From positions 2,317,001 to 2,381,000 of the forward strand of contig JAINUG010000018.1 of NCBI GenBank assembly GCA_029706075.1: 64,000 nt of DNA, written 5' to 3'. Every line of letters starts with the position of its first letter. Position 1 is the stretch's first letter. The position numbers were made by a program, and so were the translations under genes. Below are positions 22,681-32,776 of the stretch, piece by piece. Below the pieces are notes generated by a model. That model saw only the letters and a list, made by a program, of their open reading frames with translations, did not search any database and was not told where the DNA came from. The DNA is from Aldrovandia affinis. Its lineage: Eukaryota; Chordata; Actinopteri; Notacanthiformes; Halosauridae.

Positions 22681-23164
22681 GTCGACCTCAGGGGGTTAAT
22701 ACCTGGAAAAAATAAGTCACATTACAAGAAAATTTTGCATTACTCATGGAAAAATGGCAAACTACACTGAGACAAGCTTGGCGAGTGAATTTAGCCACGA
22801 CTGATAATCAAATAATGTAAAATATTGATGTTTGTTTTTTAATGCTGTCACACAATTAGGATTTTTTTTGCCCTAGCTTCAGTGACATCACTTTCAGTCG
22901 GCACAATAAGTGAACCACGGACATTAGAATTGTTAGGTGCGAAAAAATGAAAACAAAAAAGTAAAGACGATTGAGGGGAAAAAATTAAATATTCAATTGC
23001 AAATTGGATAATTAACAGCCAAAGAATATTGGTCATCCTACCACATACATTGAGGGGAAAATCGGCGAGGCTAGTGGGTGAGCTAGGCCTAGAACCACCA
23101 CTGATGACAACGAGGGACAGGGTAGTGAGGCTGGCATTACTACAACCAGCAATGATGTGTAATT

Positions 23165-23580
23165 TCTGCGGCCGTTCAGCCCATCTGGGCTCGCCATGTC
23201 CTAATCTAAAGAGTATCTAGTACTGCATCTAGCCCAGATGCATCCAGCCTCTGCTACCCAACCTGGCAAGCTGTTCCAGGCATTGACAACTCTCTGTGTA
23301 AAGAAAAACTTCCTAATATCCGTGCGGAATTTGCCTTTAATTAATTTCCTCCTGTGGCCTCTTGTTCTGTTAACTGAATTTATCTTTAAACATCTTTGGT
23401 AGTTCACTTTGTTAATCCCTTTAGGAATTTAAAAACCTCAATCAAATCCCCAAATCAAAGTCTCTGTTTGCTAAGCTTAAATAGATTGAGTGCCTTAAGT
23501 CTATCCTCATAACTTTTACCTTTCATAACAGGTACCAATTTAGTTGCCCTTCTTTGAACTTTATTGTCATGGAAAATCCC
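23165..23580 (-). mobile_element. CR1-like LINE 3' end
   Basis: The minus strand encodes the C-terminus of a CR1-type reverse transcriptase: LWFGDLIEVFKFLKG near 23465-23420, TRGHRRKLIKGKFRTDIRKF and FTQRVVNAWNSLPGW near 23370-23265. The 3' region then contains AGTATCTAGTACTGCATCTA on the plus strand, which is shared with the copy at 35.2 kb. The protein is broken by frame changes and starts mid-domain, so this is a 5'-truncated copy. Confidence 0.85.
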
Positions 23581-24239
23581 AGATGAGAAACTGTGTAGTT
23601 TAACATCAGTGGGTGGAGCTCATTCATTCAATTCATGTTTCAGGCTCCAGAGAACCAGCACATACACCAGGCATGATTAAATGCTTTTACAAAATGTAGA
23701 CTTGTAAAATAGGCAATGAAGTGCAATTAAAACTAAATGCAAAAAAATCCAGTTATTCCTTGAAATTCACACCACACCTTGTCTCTGCATTCTTGATTCT
23801 AATACATGCTTCATCGGATTCTATGAACAATATACAATGCCCCTTTTTCAGTCTCAAAAATGTCACCTATTGTTGCCTTAAAGCACAAGACATTAAATCA
23901 GACTTTATTCACCCACAACTTCCAAGTGAAAAAAAATCTTAAAATTTCTGAACACCAATTAAAAAATAAAACTAGAATAGGAATTTCACTGTCTGAGGGG
24001 TAAAAGTATTTCAAATAATTATTTAATCCAGGTTTGAGTGGAACTTACAAACAAAGCATAGGCAGTCCAAACGGGTGGCAAAGTTTGTTGAAAGCACGAC
24101 CGCAACACAGTCAATTTTACAGATGGTGCAAACAATTCGAAAACGTTTGCTCAACTGCCTGTGGCCAAAGAACACATTCATGTCTATATTTATCATTTGT
24201 CCTGCCTGCATTGTTCACCGCACACTTTTTTATATTGAA
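23581..24239. other. unassigned DNA
   Basis: No recognisable element or coding region. Confidence 0.35.
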
Positions 24240-24690
24240 ACTCCTCCAAGCTCCTATAAAAGTGGCCCGCCGTCTTGAGTCATGTCAGGTGTGCCGGGGC
24301 TTTAGAACACAAGTTGATTTATTTGCCGCTGTGACAGCGCACTCTCCAGCGTGTTTACCAGCTAATTAGCTCATTCTTTGTACCGGCACCTTGAGTCATG
24401 AAGCGGACTCGAAGGGACAGCGCCCTGACAGGAGAAAAGAGATTTTAGTAGTCATTAAATAACAGCTGTCACCTTAATCAGGTGTTGCCACCAGCCTTGG
24501 ATATACAGTAAAGCGTCATCTGCTCCTTACAAAAGAACAGGCCACTGCCCTGCCGTGACGCTCTTATTTGGAACCTTTATTTTTTTTATCATCACCACAG
24601 ATACTCTACACAGCCTGGTGTGAAATTATCTGAATTCCCTTCTGAAAGGAACCTCACACCGAAATCCATAAATTCATGAGGCTGAGAGAG
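24240..24690. promoter_or_regulatory. repeat-free block, possible conserved regulatory element
   Basis: This block has a more balanced base composition than its surroundings, no transposon signatures, and a dense set of developmental-factor-like motifs. These include GCTAATTAGC (about 24360-24369), GTGACAGCGC, AACAGCTGTCACC (about 24461-24473) and CAGGTGTTGCC. Such clustering is common in vertebrate conserved non-coding elements. This is a hypothesis from motif content only; conservation cannot be judged here. Confidence 0.2.
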
Positions 24691-25004
24691 AAAAAAGGAT
24701 GCTGCGCAGAGGGTCGAATAAAATAAAACCGATGAATAAAAACAGGAGTGCTGGCTTGGGGAGGCTCAATGTGGACCCCCTGACTGGCACAGAGCTGGAA
24801 GACACAGACGGAGTGGCGTGGAGATACCTCTGTTCTCCCGTTTTCACTTTCATTCCTCCCTGTGTTCTCGCAACCTGTCTGGCCTCATTGCTTCTTTGCA
24901 GGGAAAGAACATCGGAAACACATTGAAAAGGATGAGTAGCTTACTTTGGGAAAAAAATATCACTGCAACATGGTGTTAAGCTGCTTATTTTGTAGTATGT
25001 CTAT

Positions 25005-25257
25005 TGAACTAATGAAAAACACAGTGGTTCCCTCAGAGGTTCCAGTAGTACATGTCAGAACAGTGAAGTTCGAATAACAATTGTCTATTCCCTGAATCCA
25101 GTAGTTTTATGTCCGCTTGTGTTCAGTATTCAGAGTGTTGAAATGTAAACAAGGGCATTTGAATGTTAAGGCTACTGGATTCAGAGAATACATCATTTTT
25201 CTTCAAACTTCACTTCACTGAACCTCTGAGGGAACCACTATGTTCTTCATTAGTTCA
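25005..25257. mobile_element. palindromic MITE
   Basis: The left arm begins TGAACTAATGAAAAACACAG and continues GTGGTTCCCTCAGAGGTT. The right arm reads back the same (ending TAGTTCA at 25257), including AGTGAAGTT and CTGAATCCAGTAG further in. The arms are about 90 bp with modest divergence around a central roughly 70 bp. No target duplication or coding part is recognised, so the superfamily is unknown. Confidence 0.7.
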
Positions 25258-25274
25258 TTTAGTGGCATTAGAGC

Positions 25275-26870
25275 TGATTTTTACCTGTTCATTTTGTAAC
25301 CCAACAGGATACCCAATAAGTTCAAAATAGATAGAACCGAGGGTAACGATTCAGGTACCGCTTCTAGATACAGCAGTATATCATCGGCATAAAGTGATAT
25401 ACGATGTTGAGTGTTAGCTATTGTAATAGGGGTAATGTCAGTTGGTTGACGGATTGATTGAGCCAGTGGCTCTAACGATAGGGCAAACAATAGGGGTAAA
25501 AGGGGGAACCCTGTCAGGTTCTTCTGTACATTTTCCCACAAAACCCATGTATTCTAGGACTGACCATATTGCCATTCCAAACAATCAAAGGCTTTCATTG
25601 CATCTAAAGATAATACTGAGGAGGGAGATTCCAATTCCGTTGCTGCGTTTATAATGTGTAATAATCTGCAGACATTGTCAGAAAGGATTTTTAATGAAAC
25701 CGGTCTGGTCATGGTGAACCAATCAGGGTCATAAAGGACTTCAGATGCCACATGAATACTGTGGCATACAGTTTTGCATCTGGATGTATTAATGACAGTG
25801 GTCTGTAGCTTGTACATTCAAATGGATCCGTATCACCTTTAAGAAGAATGGTTATAACAGCAGTGTGGACATCTCTCTAGAATGAACCATTTTGAACAGA
25901 AAAAAAAAATCAAGTGTAATAGTAATAGGCCCAAGATGTCCCAACATGTAAGAAAAAAGTATGGCTTCCTCTAATGTAAGACATGGGATTTGTAATTTCA
26001 TAAGAAAATGAACACATATGTCCTTATCATGGGCAATGTTAGAGCTATATAATTTAGAGTTGAAATCACAAAATGTTTGATTAATCTCAACAGGGTCAGA
26101 CAGAATAGCACCATTCCCAGATCTATCAGAGGGTATATTTGAAAACTGCTTGGTGTGTATTCTTAACGCTAATAGGTGACTTAGTCTAGTACCATTAAAG
26201 TTGTATTGTTGTCTTGTTTTGTGAATCAAAAGTTCAGAAGGATAACAGAGCAAGAGGTTCATTCGTTTTTTAATTGCGTCACGTTCTAAAGTGGTTTCTT
26301 CGTAACATTTTAAGTGCAGTTTTGTTTCCACATCCTGTAACTCTTTAGCTTGACTTTTATTAAGATTTTACAAGAATAAAATAGAGTTGCATATAATAAA
26401 GCCTTTAAATGAGTCCCAGAAGATCCTCTACTGAGTTTTTATTTATTTTATTTAGGTCAGTTTCTCCGAGCCTGCGTCTGCGAGCCTCACCGATATCCCC
26501 TATACAAATAACGCCACTGTGATCTGAAAAGGCAATAGGTTGAAGGATAACATTTTGAACTTTATTAAAAAGATCTCTTGAGGTTTCTAACGGTTTGAGA
26601 AGCCAATTTTTTGCTCTGTGGTCTGCCGGGGGTGTTGTCATGACTGCTGTGGATGCGATAAGCTCACATTACTTCAATTTCAATTTCGATTAGAACCCTC
26701 AATGCCCTCTTGCAGACCGACTTTGTGGATTTTGCACAGTCTATTTCTATCCTCCATATCACTGCTGCGAGTTGTTGAGTAGCAATGGGTGATGGCCCTC
26801 GAGTGTCCATCCAACACTGAATGTAGTTCAACAAGTTCCTTCCTAATGTGCTGAATGCTGTTAGTGTGTG
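25275..26870 (-). mobile_element. decayed L1 LINE (copy A)
   Basis: Minus-strand pieces follow L1 order. An ORF1-like DMEDRNRLCKIHKVGLQEGI lies near 26780-26720, the end of the endonuclease with FSDHSGV near 26540-26520, a linker (26331-25852), then reverse transcriptase with LSDNVCRLLHIINAATE and SLDAMKAFDCLEW (25720-25560), GFPLLPLLFALSLEPLAQSI and ISLYADDILLYL (25510-25365). The catalytic YADD box is intact, but reading frames change several times and most of the endonuclease is missing. It stops 5' of the thumb domain, next to the palindromic MITE. Confidence 0.85.
25281..25817 (-). pseudogene. L1 reverse transcriptase core remnant
   Basis: Two open pieces contain RT block 2/3 (VLSLDAMKAFDCLEWQY, the first catalytic Asp) and RT block 5 (YADDILLYL, the two other Asp residues). 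A frame change near 25550 separates them and a segment between them is lost. In a living element this enzyme would copy L1 RNA at a nicked chromosomal site. Confidence 0.82.
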
Positions 26871-26881
26871 ATGCTAGCTCT

Positions 26882-27485
26882 GGGCCCTAATTTGGTGAAT
26901 CAGAATGGTGTCAGTAACTCCGACGCAAAGTGATGACGGTGACGTTTTAGGGCGTGTCTAACGCAATTTCTGTAATTTTGTGACTTAGGACGATAGCGCA
27001 CCTCTTGCGCAGTTGTAAAAGAGGTTGGATTAACTTTAAAAAATACATGTGGGTGTGGTGGGGGTTTGGTTTCATAATGGCCAATCAGAACACCTATTTT
27101 CTATCCCTTTAAATACCAGTGCAGAGTGTTGGCTGTATCGCCTTCGGCGTCCAATTATGTACTCCATTTTCTGTAGTGCAAATGGAAAGAATAAAACCCT
27201 TTCACAGACTTTCACACTTTGCACAGAGCGCCAGCGTTTGAGTTAAGAGGTGGTCTAGTTGGACATTAACGCAAACTCATTATTTGACACCAAACTTGCA
27301 TAGCGCCGACTATTTTCATTGTCACACCCCCTATTGTGCTGCCCAACCCATAGTCACGCAAACGCCTTCGTTGCGCACCACGAAATTGCCGGAGGTGGGA
27401 AATATTCAGTTTGCAACAGACGAAACTAGCAATTCGCCAGCGCTAGGTCATAACTCCACTTACCGCTGGCACGAAAATAGGGCCC
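26882..27485. mobile_element. Harbinger-type MITE, deletion derivative
   Basis: GGGCCCTAATTT at the left and AAAATAGGGCCC at the right form the terminal repeats, flanked by TCT on both sides (26879-26881, 27486-27488), a 3-bp duplication as in PIF/Harbinger. It is collinear with the 1.4-kb element at 37475-38885 but lacks two internal blocks, including all transposase sequence. It keeps the left 230 bp, a middle piece around GTATCGCCTTCGGCGTCC, and the right 240 bp. Confidence 0.88.
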
Positions 27486-27488
27486 TCT

Positions 27489-27963
27489 GTCTTGATAACT
27501 ATGAGTTTTGAATTCAAAACTGCTCTTTTTGACACCTTTCACAACAACCAAATAAGTTATGATTTCACGTGGTTACTTAAAAGCAGTCCATCAATAACAA
27601 TGGGTTTGTTAACAGCCTGTTTGATGCAAATCACAAATTGTGGCTTAAAACGGTAACTGAGTAATCTCAGTGGAAACCACTCTGTGGCACTTTAAAAACC
27701 TCTATGCGCAGGTTTCCACTTTCACCTCGGTGATGCACATCTGGAATCGACCTTCAAAGTCTCGCGACGATGGGGTGTCTGGCGACGGGGCAGGTTTGAA
27801 TGAACAGGAAGCTCCTAGTCAGACCCCTGCATGTCAGTGGCATAGGGTAACGGTCACTTGCAGCTGGGATTGAGTGGCAGCTGCTCTTGGCAGTCTCCTG
27901 TGTGACTCAGCAGCGCTATCTAGGGACCGCACTGCTCACTCCAAGTGGGAGGTGGCCTAAAGG
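27489..27963 (+). other. possible 5' region of an older LINE
   Basis: No coding domain is clear. The last bases before the L2 (GGTGGCCTAAAGGTTG) and the first bases after it (ACCTTGAGACTGCCAACATG) look like two sides of one broken sequence leading into the endonuclease LINE at 30698. The stretch, at least from about 27680, may therefore be that LINE's 5' untranslated region. Confidence 0.3.
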
Positions 27964-30389
27964 TTGTCCACTCAACAACTCCTGGATAGTTTGCCAAATG
28001 TATTGAGTCATTCTACTCCGCAGAGTGTCTCCCATCCTCCCTCCCATCCTCCCTCTCCTCTTCCAACACCCACCATCACTGCCCGTCGTAACCTTCGCTC
28101 CCTCTCACCCTCCTCCCTCGCTCCCCTTGTCACTGCTTCCCTCCCACCCCTTAAAGCATTCTCTAGACTCCCCACTGACACTGCTTCCTCCACCTTAATC
28201 TCATCCCTGTCCTCTGCACTTGACTCTATCTGTCCTCTTCTCCCTAGACCTGCACGCTCATCCCCTCCTAGTCCCTGGATGTCCAACACCCTGCGCACCT
28301 CCCGGGTCAGCCTCCGTGCTGCTGAGAGGAAGTGGGCCAAATCCAGGCACTCGTCCGACCTTTCATCCTATCAGTCTTTACTGTCTGTGTTTTCTTCTGC
28401 TGTCACTGCCGCTAAGGCAATCTTCTACCAAACTAAAATTCAAAATTCTATATCTAAACCTCGTCAACTGTTCTCTATTTTCTCCTCTCTCCTCAGCACA
28501 CCTCCTCCCCCACTTCAGTCCCCCTTCACTGCAGATGACTTTGCTGCTTTCTTCGAGGAGAAAATTGCAGACATCCACAGCTCCTTTGTGCCCTCCACTC
28601 CCGCTGTGCCCTCCACTCCCGCTGTGCCCTCCACTCCCTCTGCTCCCTCTGCTCCCTCCACTCCCTCTGCTCCCTCCACTCCCTCTACTCCCTCCGCTCC
28701 CTCTGCTCCCTCCACTCCCTCTGCTCCCTGCACTCCCTCTGTGCCTTCCACTCCCTCTGCTCCCTCCACTCCCTCTGTGCCTTCCACTCCCGCGGTGCCC
28801 TCCACTCCCTCTGTGCCCTCCCCCTGCTTCCCCTCTTTTTCTCCCCTCTCAGACTCTGATATTTCCCACCTCCTCCTCTCCCACCGCCCTACCACTTGTG
28901 CCCTCGACCCTATCCCTTCATCCCTCCTCCAGGCGATCACACCTGACATCCTCCCATTTGTCACCTCCCTTGCAAACTCCTCCCTGTCTTCTGGTTGTTT
29001 CCCCTCGCCCTTCAAAAGGGCCCATATCACCCCTCTGCTGAAAAAACCCACTCTAGACCCCTCAGTTATCCAGAATTATTGCCCAGTATCCCTCGTCCCC
29101 TTCCTGTCTAAAGCCCTTGAAAGAGCGGTATCTCACCAACTTTCCTTACAGAAAATAACCTGCTGGACCCCTACCAGTCCGGCTTCAGACCTGGCCACTC
29201 AACAGAAACCGCTCTCCTCTCGGTCAATGAAGCTCTTCACACCGCACGAGTCGCCTCCCTCTCCTCCATCCTGATCCTGCTTGATCTCTCAGCTGCCTTC
29301 GACACTGTGGAGCACTCCATCCTCCTGTCCTCCCTGGCAGCAACAGGGATCTGCGGTACAGCCCTCGCCTGGATCGAGTCCTACCTCTCCGGTCGCTCCT
29401 TCCAGGTTGCCTGGGCTGGTAAAGTATCACCGCCTTGCTCCCTCCCCACCGGGGTTCCACAGGGCTCAGTCCTCGGTCCCCTTCTCTTCTCCCTGTACAC
29501 CCACTCCCTTGGCTCTGTAATCTCTGCCCACGGCTTATCTTACCATTGTTATGCTGATGACACTCAACTCTTTCTCTCCTTCTCCCCATCAGACACTCAG
29601 GTCTCTACCCGCATCGCTGCTTGCCTGGGGGACATTCAGAGCTGGATGGACAGTCACCACCTAAAGCTCAACCCAGGTAAAACAGAGCTAATCTTCATTC
29701 CTGCCCTAAACTCTCCCCACCTTGATTTCTCCATTTCTCTAGGTGACACCCTGGTGACATCATCACCCTGCGCGAAGAATCTCGGTGTGGTGATGGACAA
29801 CAGGCTGTCCCTATCAATGAATATTGCAGCGGTAAGCCGGGCATGCAGATTCTTCCTGTATAACATCAGGAGGATCCGTCCCTTCCTTACCACGTACTCT
29901 ACCCAGCTCCTGGTCCAAGCAATGGTACTGTCCCGCTTGGACTACTGCAACTCGCTCCTGGCTGGCCTTCCCGCATCTGCTATCAGACCCCTGCAACTCA
30001 TCCAGAACGCTGCGGCCCGTCTGATCTACAACCTTCCTCGACACTCCCATGTCACCCCCCTGCTCACTACCCTCCACTGGCTGCCTGTTATAGCTCGCAT
30101 CAAATTCAAGACATTGGTCCTAGCATACCAGGCAGTCAAGGGATCAGCCCCAACATACCTCATCAAGATCTTCAAACCCTACACACCTGCCAGACCTCTC
30201 CGTTCTGCTACCTCAGGACGCCTAGCACCTCCCCCCCTCCGCACCTGCACTACCCGGTCACGTCTCCTGTCGGTTCTGGCTCCACGATGGTGGAATGACC
30301 TTCCTGTGGAAGTCAGAACAGCTGAGACCCTGGCCACCTTCAAGCGACGACTGAAGACTCACCTCTTCAGGGTGCACCTCTCCCCGTAG
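27964..30389 (+). pseudogene. L2 reverse transcriptase, one frameshift
   Basis: The first frame (to about 29150) encodes the region before RT: ARRNLRSLSPSSLAPLV, AAERKWAKSRHSSDLSSYQS, FAAFFEEKIADI, then a proline-rich repeat (28588-28820). It continues with RPTTCALDPIPSSLL and a diverged NYCPVSLVPFLSKALERAV. The frame changes once near 29150 and resumes as LDPYQSGFRPGHSTETALL, LLDLSAAFDTVEHSILL (first catalytic Asp), GVPQGSVLGPLLFSLYTHSL, CYADDTQLFL (YADD box), SRLDYCNSLLAGLP and the thumb and C-terminal region to a stop at 30389. All RT motifs are intact. The first codon is a truncation point, not a true start. Confidence 0.92.
28588..28820 (+). repeat. in-frame coding minisatellite (VPSTPA/APSTPS units)
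   Basis: About 13 units, mostly 18 bp with some 9-bp subunits, encode [V/A]-P-S-T-P-[S/A] repeated within the L2 reading frame between the EEKI segment and the RT domain. All length changes are multiples of three, so the frame is preserved through roughly 79 residues. The minus strand shows a complementary Glu/Gly/Val-rich shadow frame that I do not consider real. Confidence 0.9.
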
Positions 30390-30638
30390 TCCGGTTTTTG
30401 TTAACTTCGGGACATAGTTGCTTAGTTTACACGTCTACTTGTTTATGTATTGTATTAGGCTTAGGCATTATTTCCTGCATTGAGTGCTTTACTGCTACCT
30501 CTGAATTGTGGCTACAGATTTACCTACAGGGTCCTAGTTTAACTATGTGGTTGCTCCTAGCACCCAGGAATTGTACTTCCCACTAGGGTGGCTTTCAGCT
30601 AAACTGTTCTTGACTACGGTTAACACTTTGTTGTAAGT

Positions 30639-30694
30639 CGCTCTGGATAAGAGCGTCTGCCAAATGCCTATAATGTAATGTAATGTAATGTAAT
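30639..30694 (+). other. UnaL2-type 3' stem-loop and TGTAA tail
   Basis: CGCTCT (30639-30644), loop GGATA, AGAGCG (30650-30655), then GTCTGCCAAATGCC and repeated TGTAA. In UnaL2 this RNA hairpin is required for target-primed reverse transcription. The inverse of the same structure is at 52806-52822. Confidence 0.88.
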
Positions 30695-31157
30695 AACCTT
30701 GAGACTGCCAACATGGAACGTGAGAACCCTCCTGGACTCTTATGGCAACTCTGATAGACCCCATCAGAGGATAGCACTTGCTAAGTTGAGGCGCTATAAC
30801 AGCAACATTGCTGTCCTGAGTGAGATCCAGCTTCTGGAAGAATTATCCCTGAAGGAAGTAGGATTGGGCTACAACTTATTCTGGAAAGGCTAGCTCCATG
30901 ATGGACTGAGCACTTTGAAGCCCTACTCAACCGGGACTCCCCAGCAGACCTCCAGCCTTCCTGGTGGTTCTAGCAGTTCCCTGAAGAACAAGTCTTCTGG
31001 CACTGACAACATCCCTGCAGAAATATTGAGACAGAGAGGGTACCTCTGCACAGCAACTCTCCATCAGTACATCACAGAGGCCTGGGACCGGGAGAAAATC
31101 CCCCAACAATGGAGGGATGCAGACATTGTCATGATCTATTAAAACAAGGGCAACAAG

Positions 31158-31510
31158 GGCCTCTCACGTGGTCCAGTGGTTACAATGTCCAACGCTGGTT
31201 CGATCCCGCTGGCTGTGCCAGAGTAGGCTCTGGCCGGGAGTGCCACCGGGGCCGGCAATTGGCTGTCCGCCCCAGGGAGGGGGGAGGGAAGCCAACAGGA
31301 TGTTCACTGTGCACAGGAGTGGCTCTGTAGTACCAAGGTTACATTCAACGGCCTGGTGAGTGCCATCTCGGAGACAATACTTCGTCTTTGTCACTACCAG
31401 TTGTGGGGCTACGGCAGTAAACTCACATTACGAGGGGGGGATTAACTTGAAAATAGCGGGTGTAATTGGTTACTAAATTGGGAGAAAATGGGAGAAAAAG
31501 AAACAAAAAA
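31158..31510 (+). mobile_element. tRNA-derived SINE (family 1) with 17-bp target duplication
   Basis: A box TGGTCCAGTGG (31169-31179) and B box GGTTCGATCCC (31197-31207) mark an internal polymerase III promoter. The body ends GGGTGTAATTGG then CTAAATTGGGAGAAAATG and an A-rich tail. AAAACAAGGGCAACAAG (31141-31157) and AAAACAAGGGCGACAAG (31511-31527) are the target duplication, one mismatch in 17, within the older LINE's reading frame. The closeness of the duplications indicates a fairly young insertion. Confidence 0.88.
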
Positions 31511-31639
31511 AAAACAAGGGCGACAAGTCTCTTTGTTGTAACAGTAGGGGGATCTATTGCTAGAAAGGTCCTGGCTAAGGTGATGTTGCAGAGACTGATT
31601 AACAACATCACAGAGTCAGTACTGCCAGAGTCACAGTGT

Positions 31640-31839
31640 CTTTTTTTTCTTCTTCTTTTATTAGGAGAAACACAATTTTTCAATATTGTAATACAATTAT
31701 TTCAAACATCAGTTATTTACAGTCACATCATACAAACACTTCTCTGTGTGGTTATACTTATCTGTGTGGTTCCCCTATTTTTTTCATTTTTTTATTCAAA
31801 TATGTGTTTACTACAAACTGTACAATTAGACGAGGGAAA
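31640..31839 (-). mobile_element. poly(A) retroposon inserted in the older LINE
   Basis: CACAGTGT (31632-31639) and CACAGTGT (31840-31847) are a target duplication splitting the LINE codons for SQCGF. The insert starts with a T-rich run, the reverse of an A tail preceded by CTAATAAAAGAAG, so it lies on the minus strand. The 200-bp body is not recognised; it may be a truncated LINE end or a processed transcript 3' end. Confidence 0.75.
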
Positions 31840-32776
31840 CACAGTGTGGGTTTTAGAAGCACAGGACTACGGTCGACACTATGATCTTCACAGCATGCTT
31901 CAAGAAAAGCACAGAGAACAACATCAGGATCTCCTCATAGCCTTTGTTGATCTCTCCAAGGTATAGACTACAAAACACTAACAATAGTCCTGTTATTTAA
32001 ATACCTGGGCAGTATCCTCTCTGAGGACAACAGTGTTGATCACAAAATCGAAAACTGGATCAAGCAAGCCTCAGCTAGCTTTGGGAGACTACGGTAGAGG
32101 ATCTTTCAGAATAATCCAAGAATCTCCATCTCTACACTAAGGTTGCCATCTACCATGCTGTTTGCATCACCACACTCCTCTACAGCTGTGAGGCCTGGGT
32201 TACTTACAGGTGCTATATCAGTTCCCTTGAGAACCTCCACATAGGATGCCTGCAGCGCATCCTGGGAATTACATGGCGTAATCATGTACCTGAAAATTTG
32301 CAAAGACTAACTCCATAAGTATTGAGGCCATGATCACCCAACACCAACTGTGCTGGGTTGGGCATGTCATCAGGATCCCCCAAAATCAACTGCCCCTATT
32401 TGGCCAGATACACCATGGCTAACGGTCAGCAGGGAGGCAGAATAAAATGTTGAAGACCAGCTGAAGGTATCACTAAGCAAGTGTACAATCAAACCCGATC
32501 TGGAGGACGTTGTTGCTGATGGCACCGCCTGGTGGCAGCACTGCCTGGACGGGACTTGTAGACTTGAGGTGGAGAGGACAGCTAGGAGACATTAAGAGGA
32601 GGCGAGGACAGCTAGGAGACAACTACGATGGCCACCACCACGAGGACCACTTACACATGCCCCACCTGCAATAAAACCTGTGGTTCCCGGATTGGACAGC
32701 CATCAAATAACTCACCGTTAAGAGACAGAAATGGAAGTCATCATCAGTTTCATTGGACCATAAGCAAGCAAACAAG

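Larger units (their letters stand above)
21174..22699. mobile_element. piggyBac-type non-autonomous element
   Basis: TTAA (21174-21177) and TTAA (22696-22699) flank a 1,518-bp unit with inverted ends CCCTCTGAGGTC and GACCTCAGGGGG. The TTAA duplication and CCC-starting termini are hallmarks of piggyBac. No piggyBac transposase is readable; the internal frames around 21579-21950 have no DDD-domain features. Next to the right end is an 18-bp perfect palindrome (22663-22680), and the inside contains a roughly 145-bp direct duplication. It is probably moved by a transposase encoded elsewhere. Confidence 0.85.
27964..30694 (+). mobile_element. L2-type LINE with UnaL2-like 3' end
   Basis: A 2.7-kb 5'-truncated LINE. 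It lacks the endonuclease but retains a nearly complete reverse transcriptase, a roughly 300-bp 3' untranslated region, the stem-loop CGCTCT-GGATA-AGAGCG (30639-30655) and a (TGTAA)n tail (about 30674-30694). The GGATA-loop stem followed by TGTAA repeats is the 3' signature described for eel UnaL2, recognised by its own reverse transcriptase and borrowed by SINEs. Only one frameshift separates it from a continuous reading frame, so it is a recent insertion. Confidence 0.92.
30698..32770 (+). mobile_element. older LINE with endonuclease, RT pieces and C-terminal zinc finger
   Basis: Pieces in order are an AP-endonuclease start (LPTWNVRTLLDSYGN, IAVLSEIQLLEE, EVGLGYNLFW; 30699-30893) and the RT N-terminus (KSSGTDNIPAEIL, WDREKIPQQWRDADIVMIY; 30980-31140). 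These are followed by KVMLQRLINNI.ES..PESQC (31577-31639), IAFVDLSK (31939-31962), and a C-terminal part with KYLGSILSEDNSVDHKIENW, SCEAW and CLQRILGI (32000-32290). It ends with a Cys-rich YTCPTCNKTCGSRIG motif (32651-32695). Large deletions remove most of the endonuclease and the RT core. A SINE and another retroposon interrupt it. The clade is not assigned. Confidence 0.8.

Noticed and set aside
28515-29051. 178-codon Glu/Gly/Val-rich frame on the minus strand
   Set aside because: It is the antisense shadow of the proline-rich repeat and RT region of the L2 element.
31169-31207. Possible tRNA gene (A and B boxes)
   Set aside because: No cloverleaf acceptor stem, and target duplications flank a longer unit with an A-rich tail, so it is a SINE.
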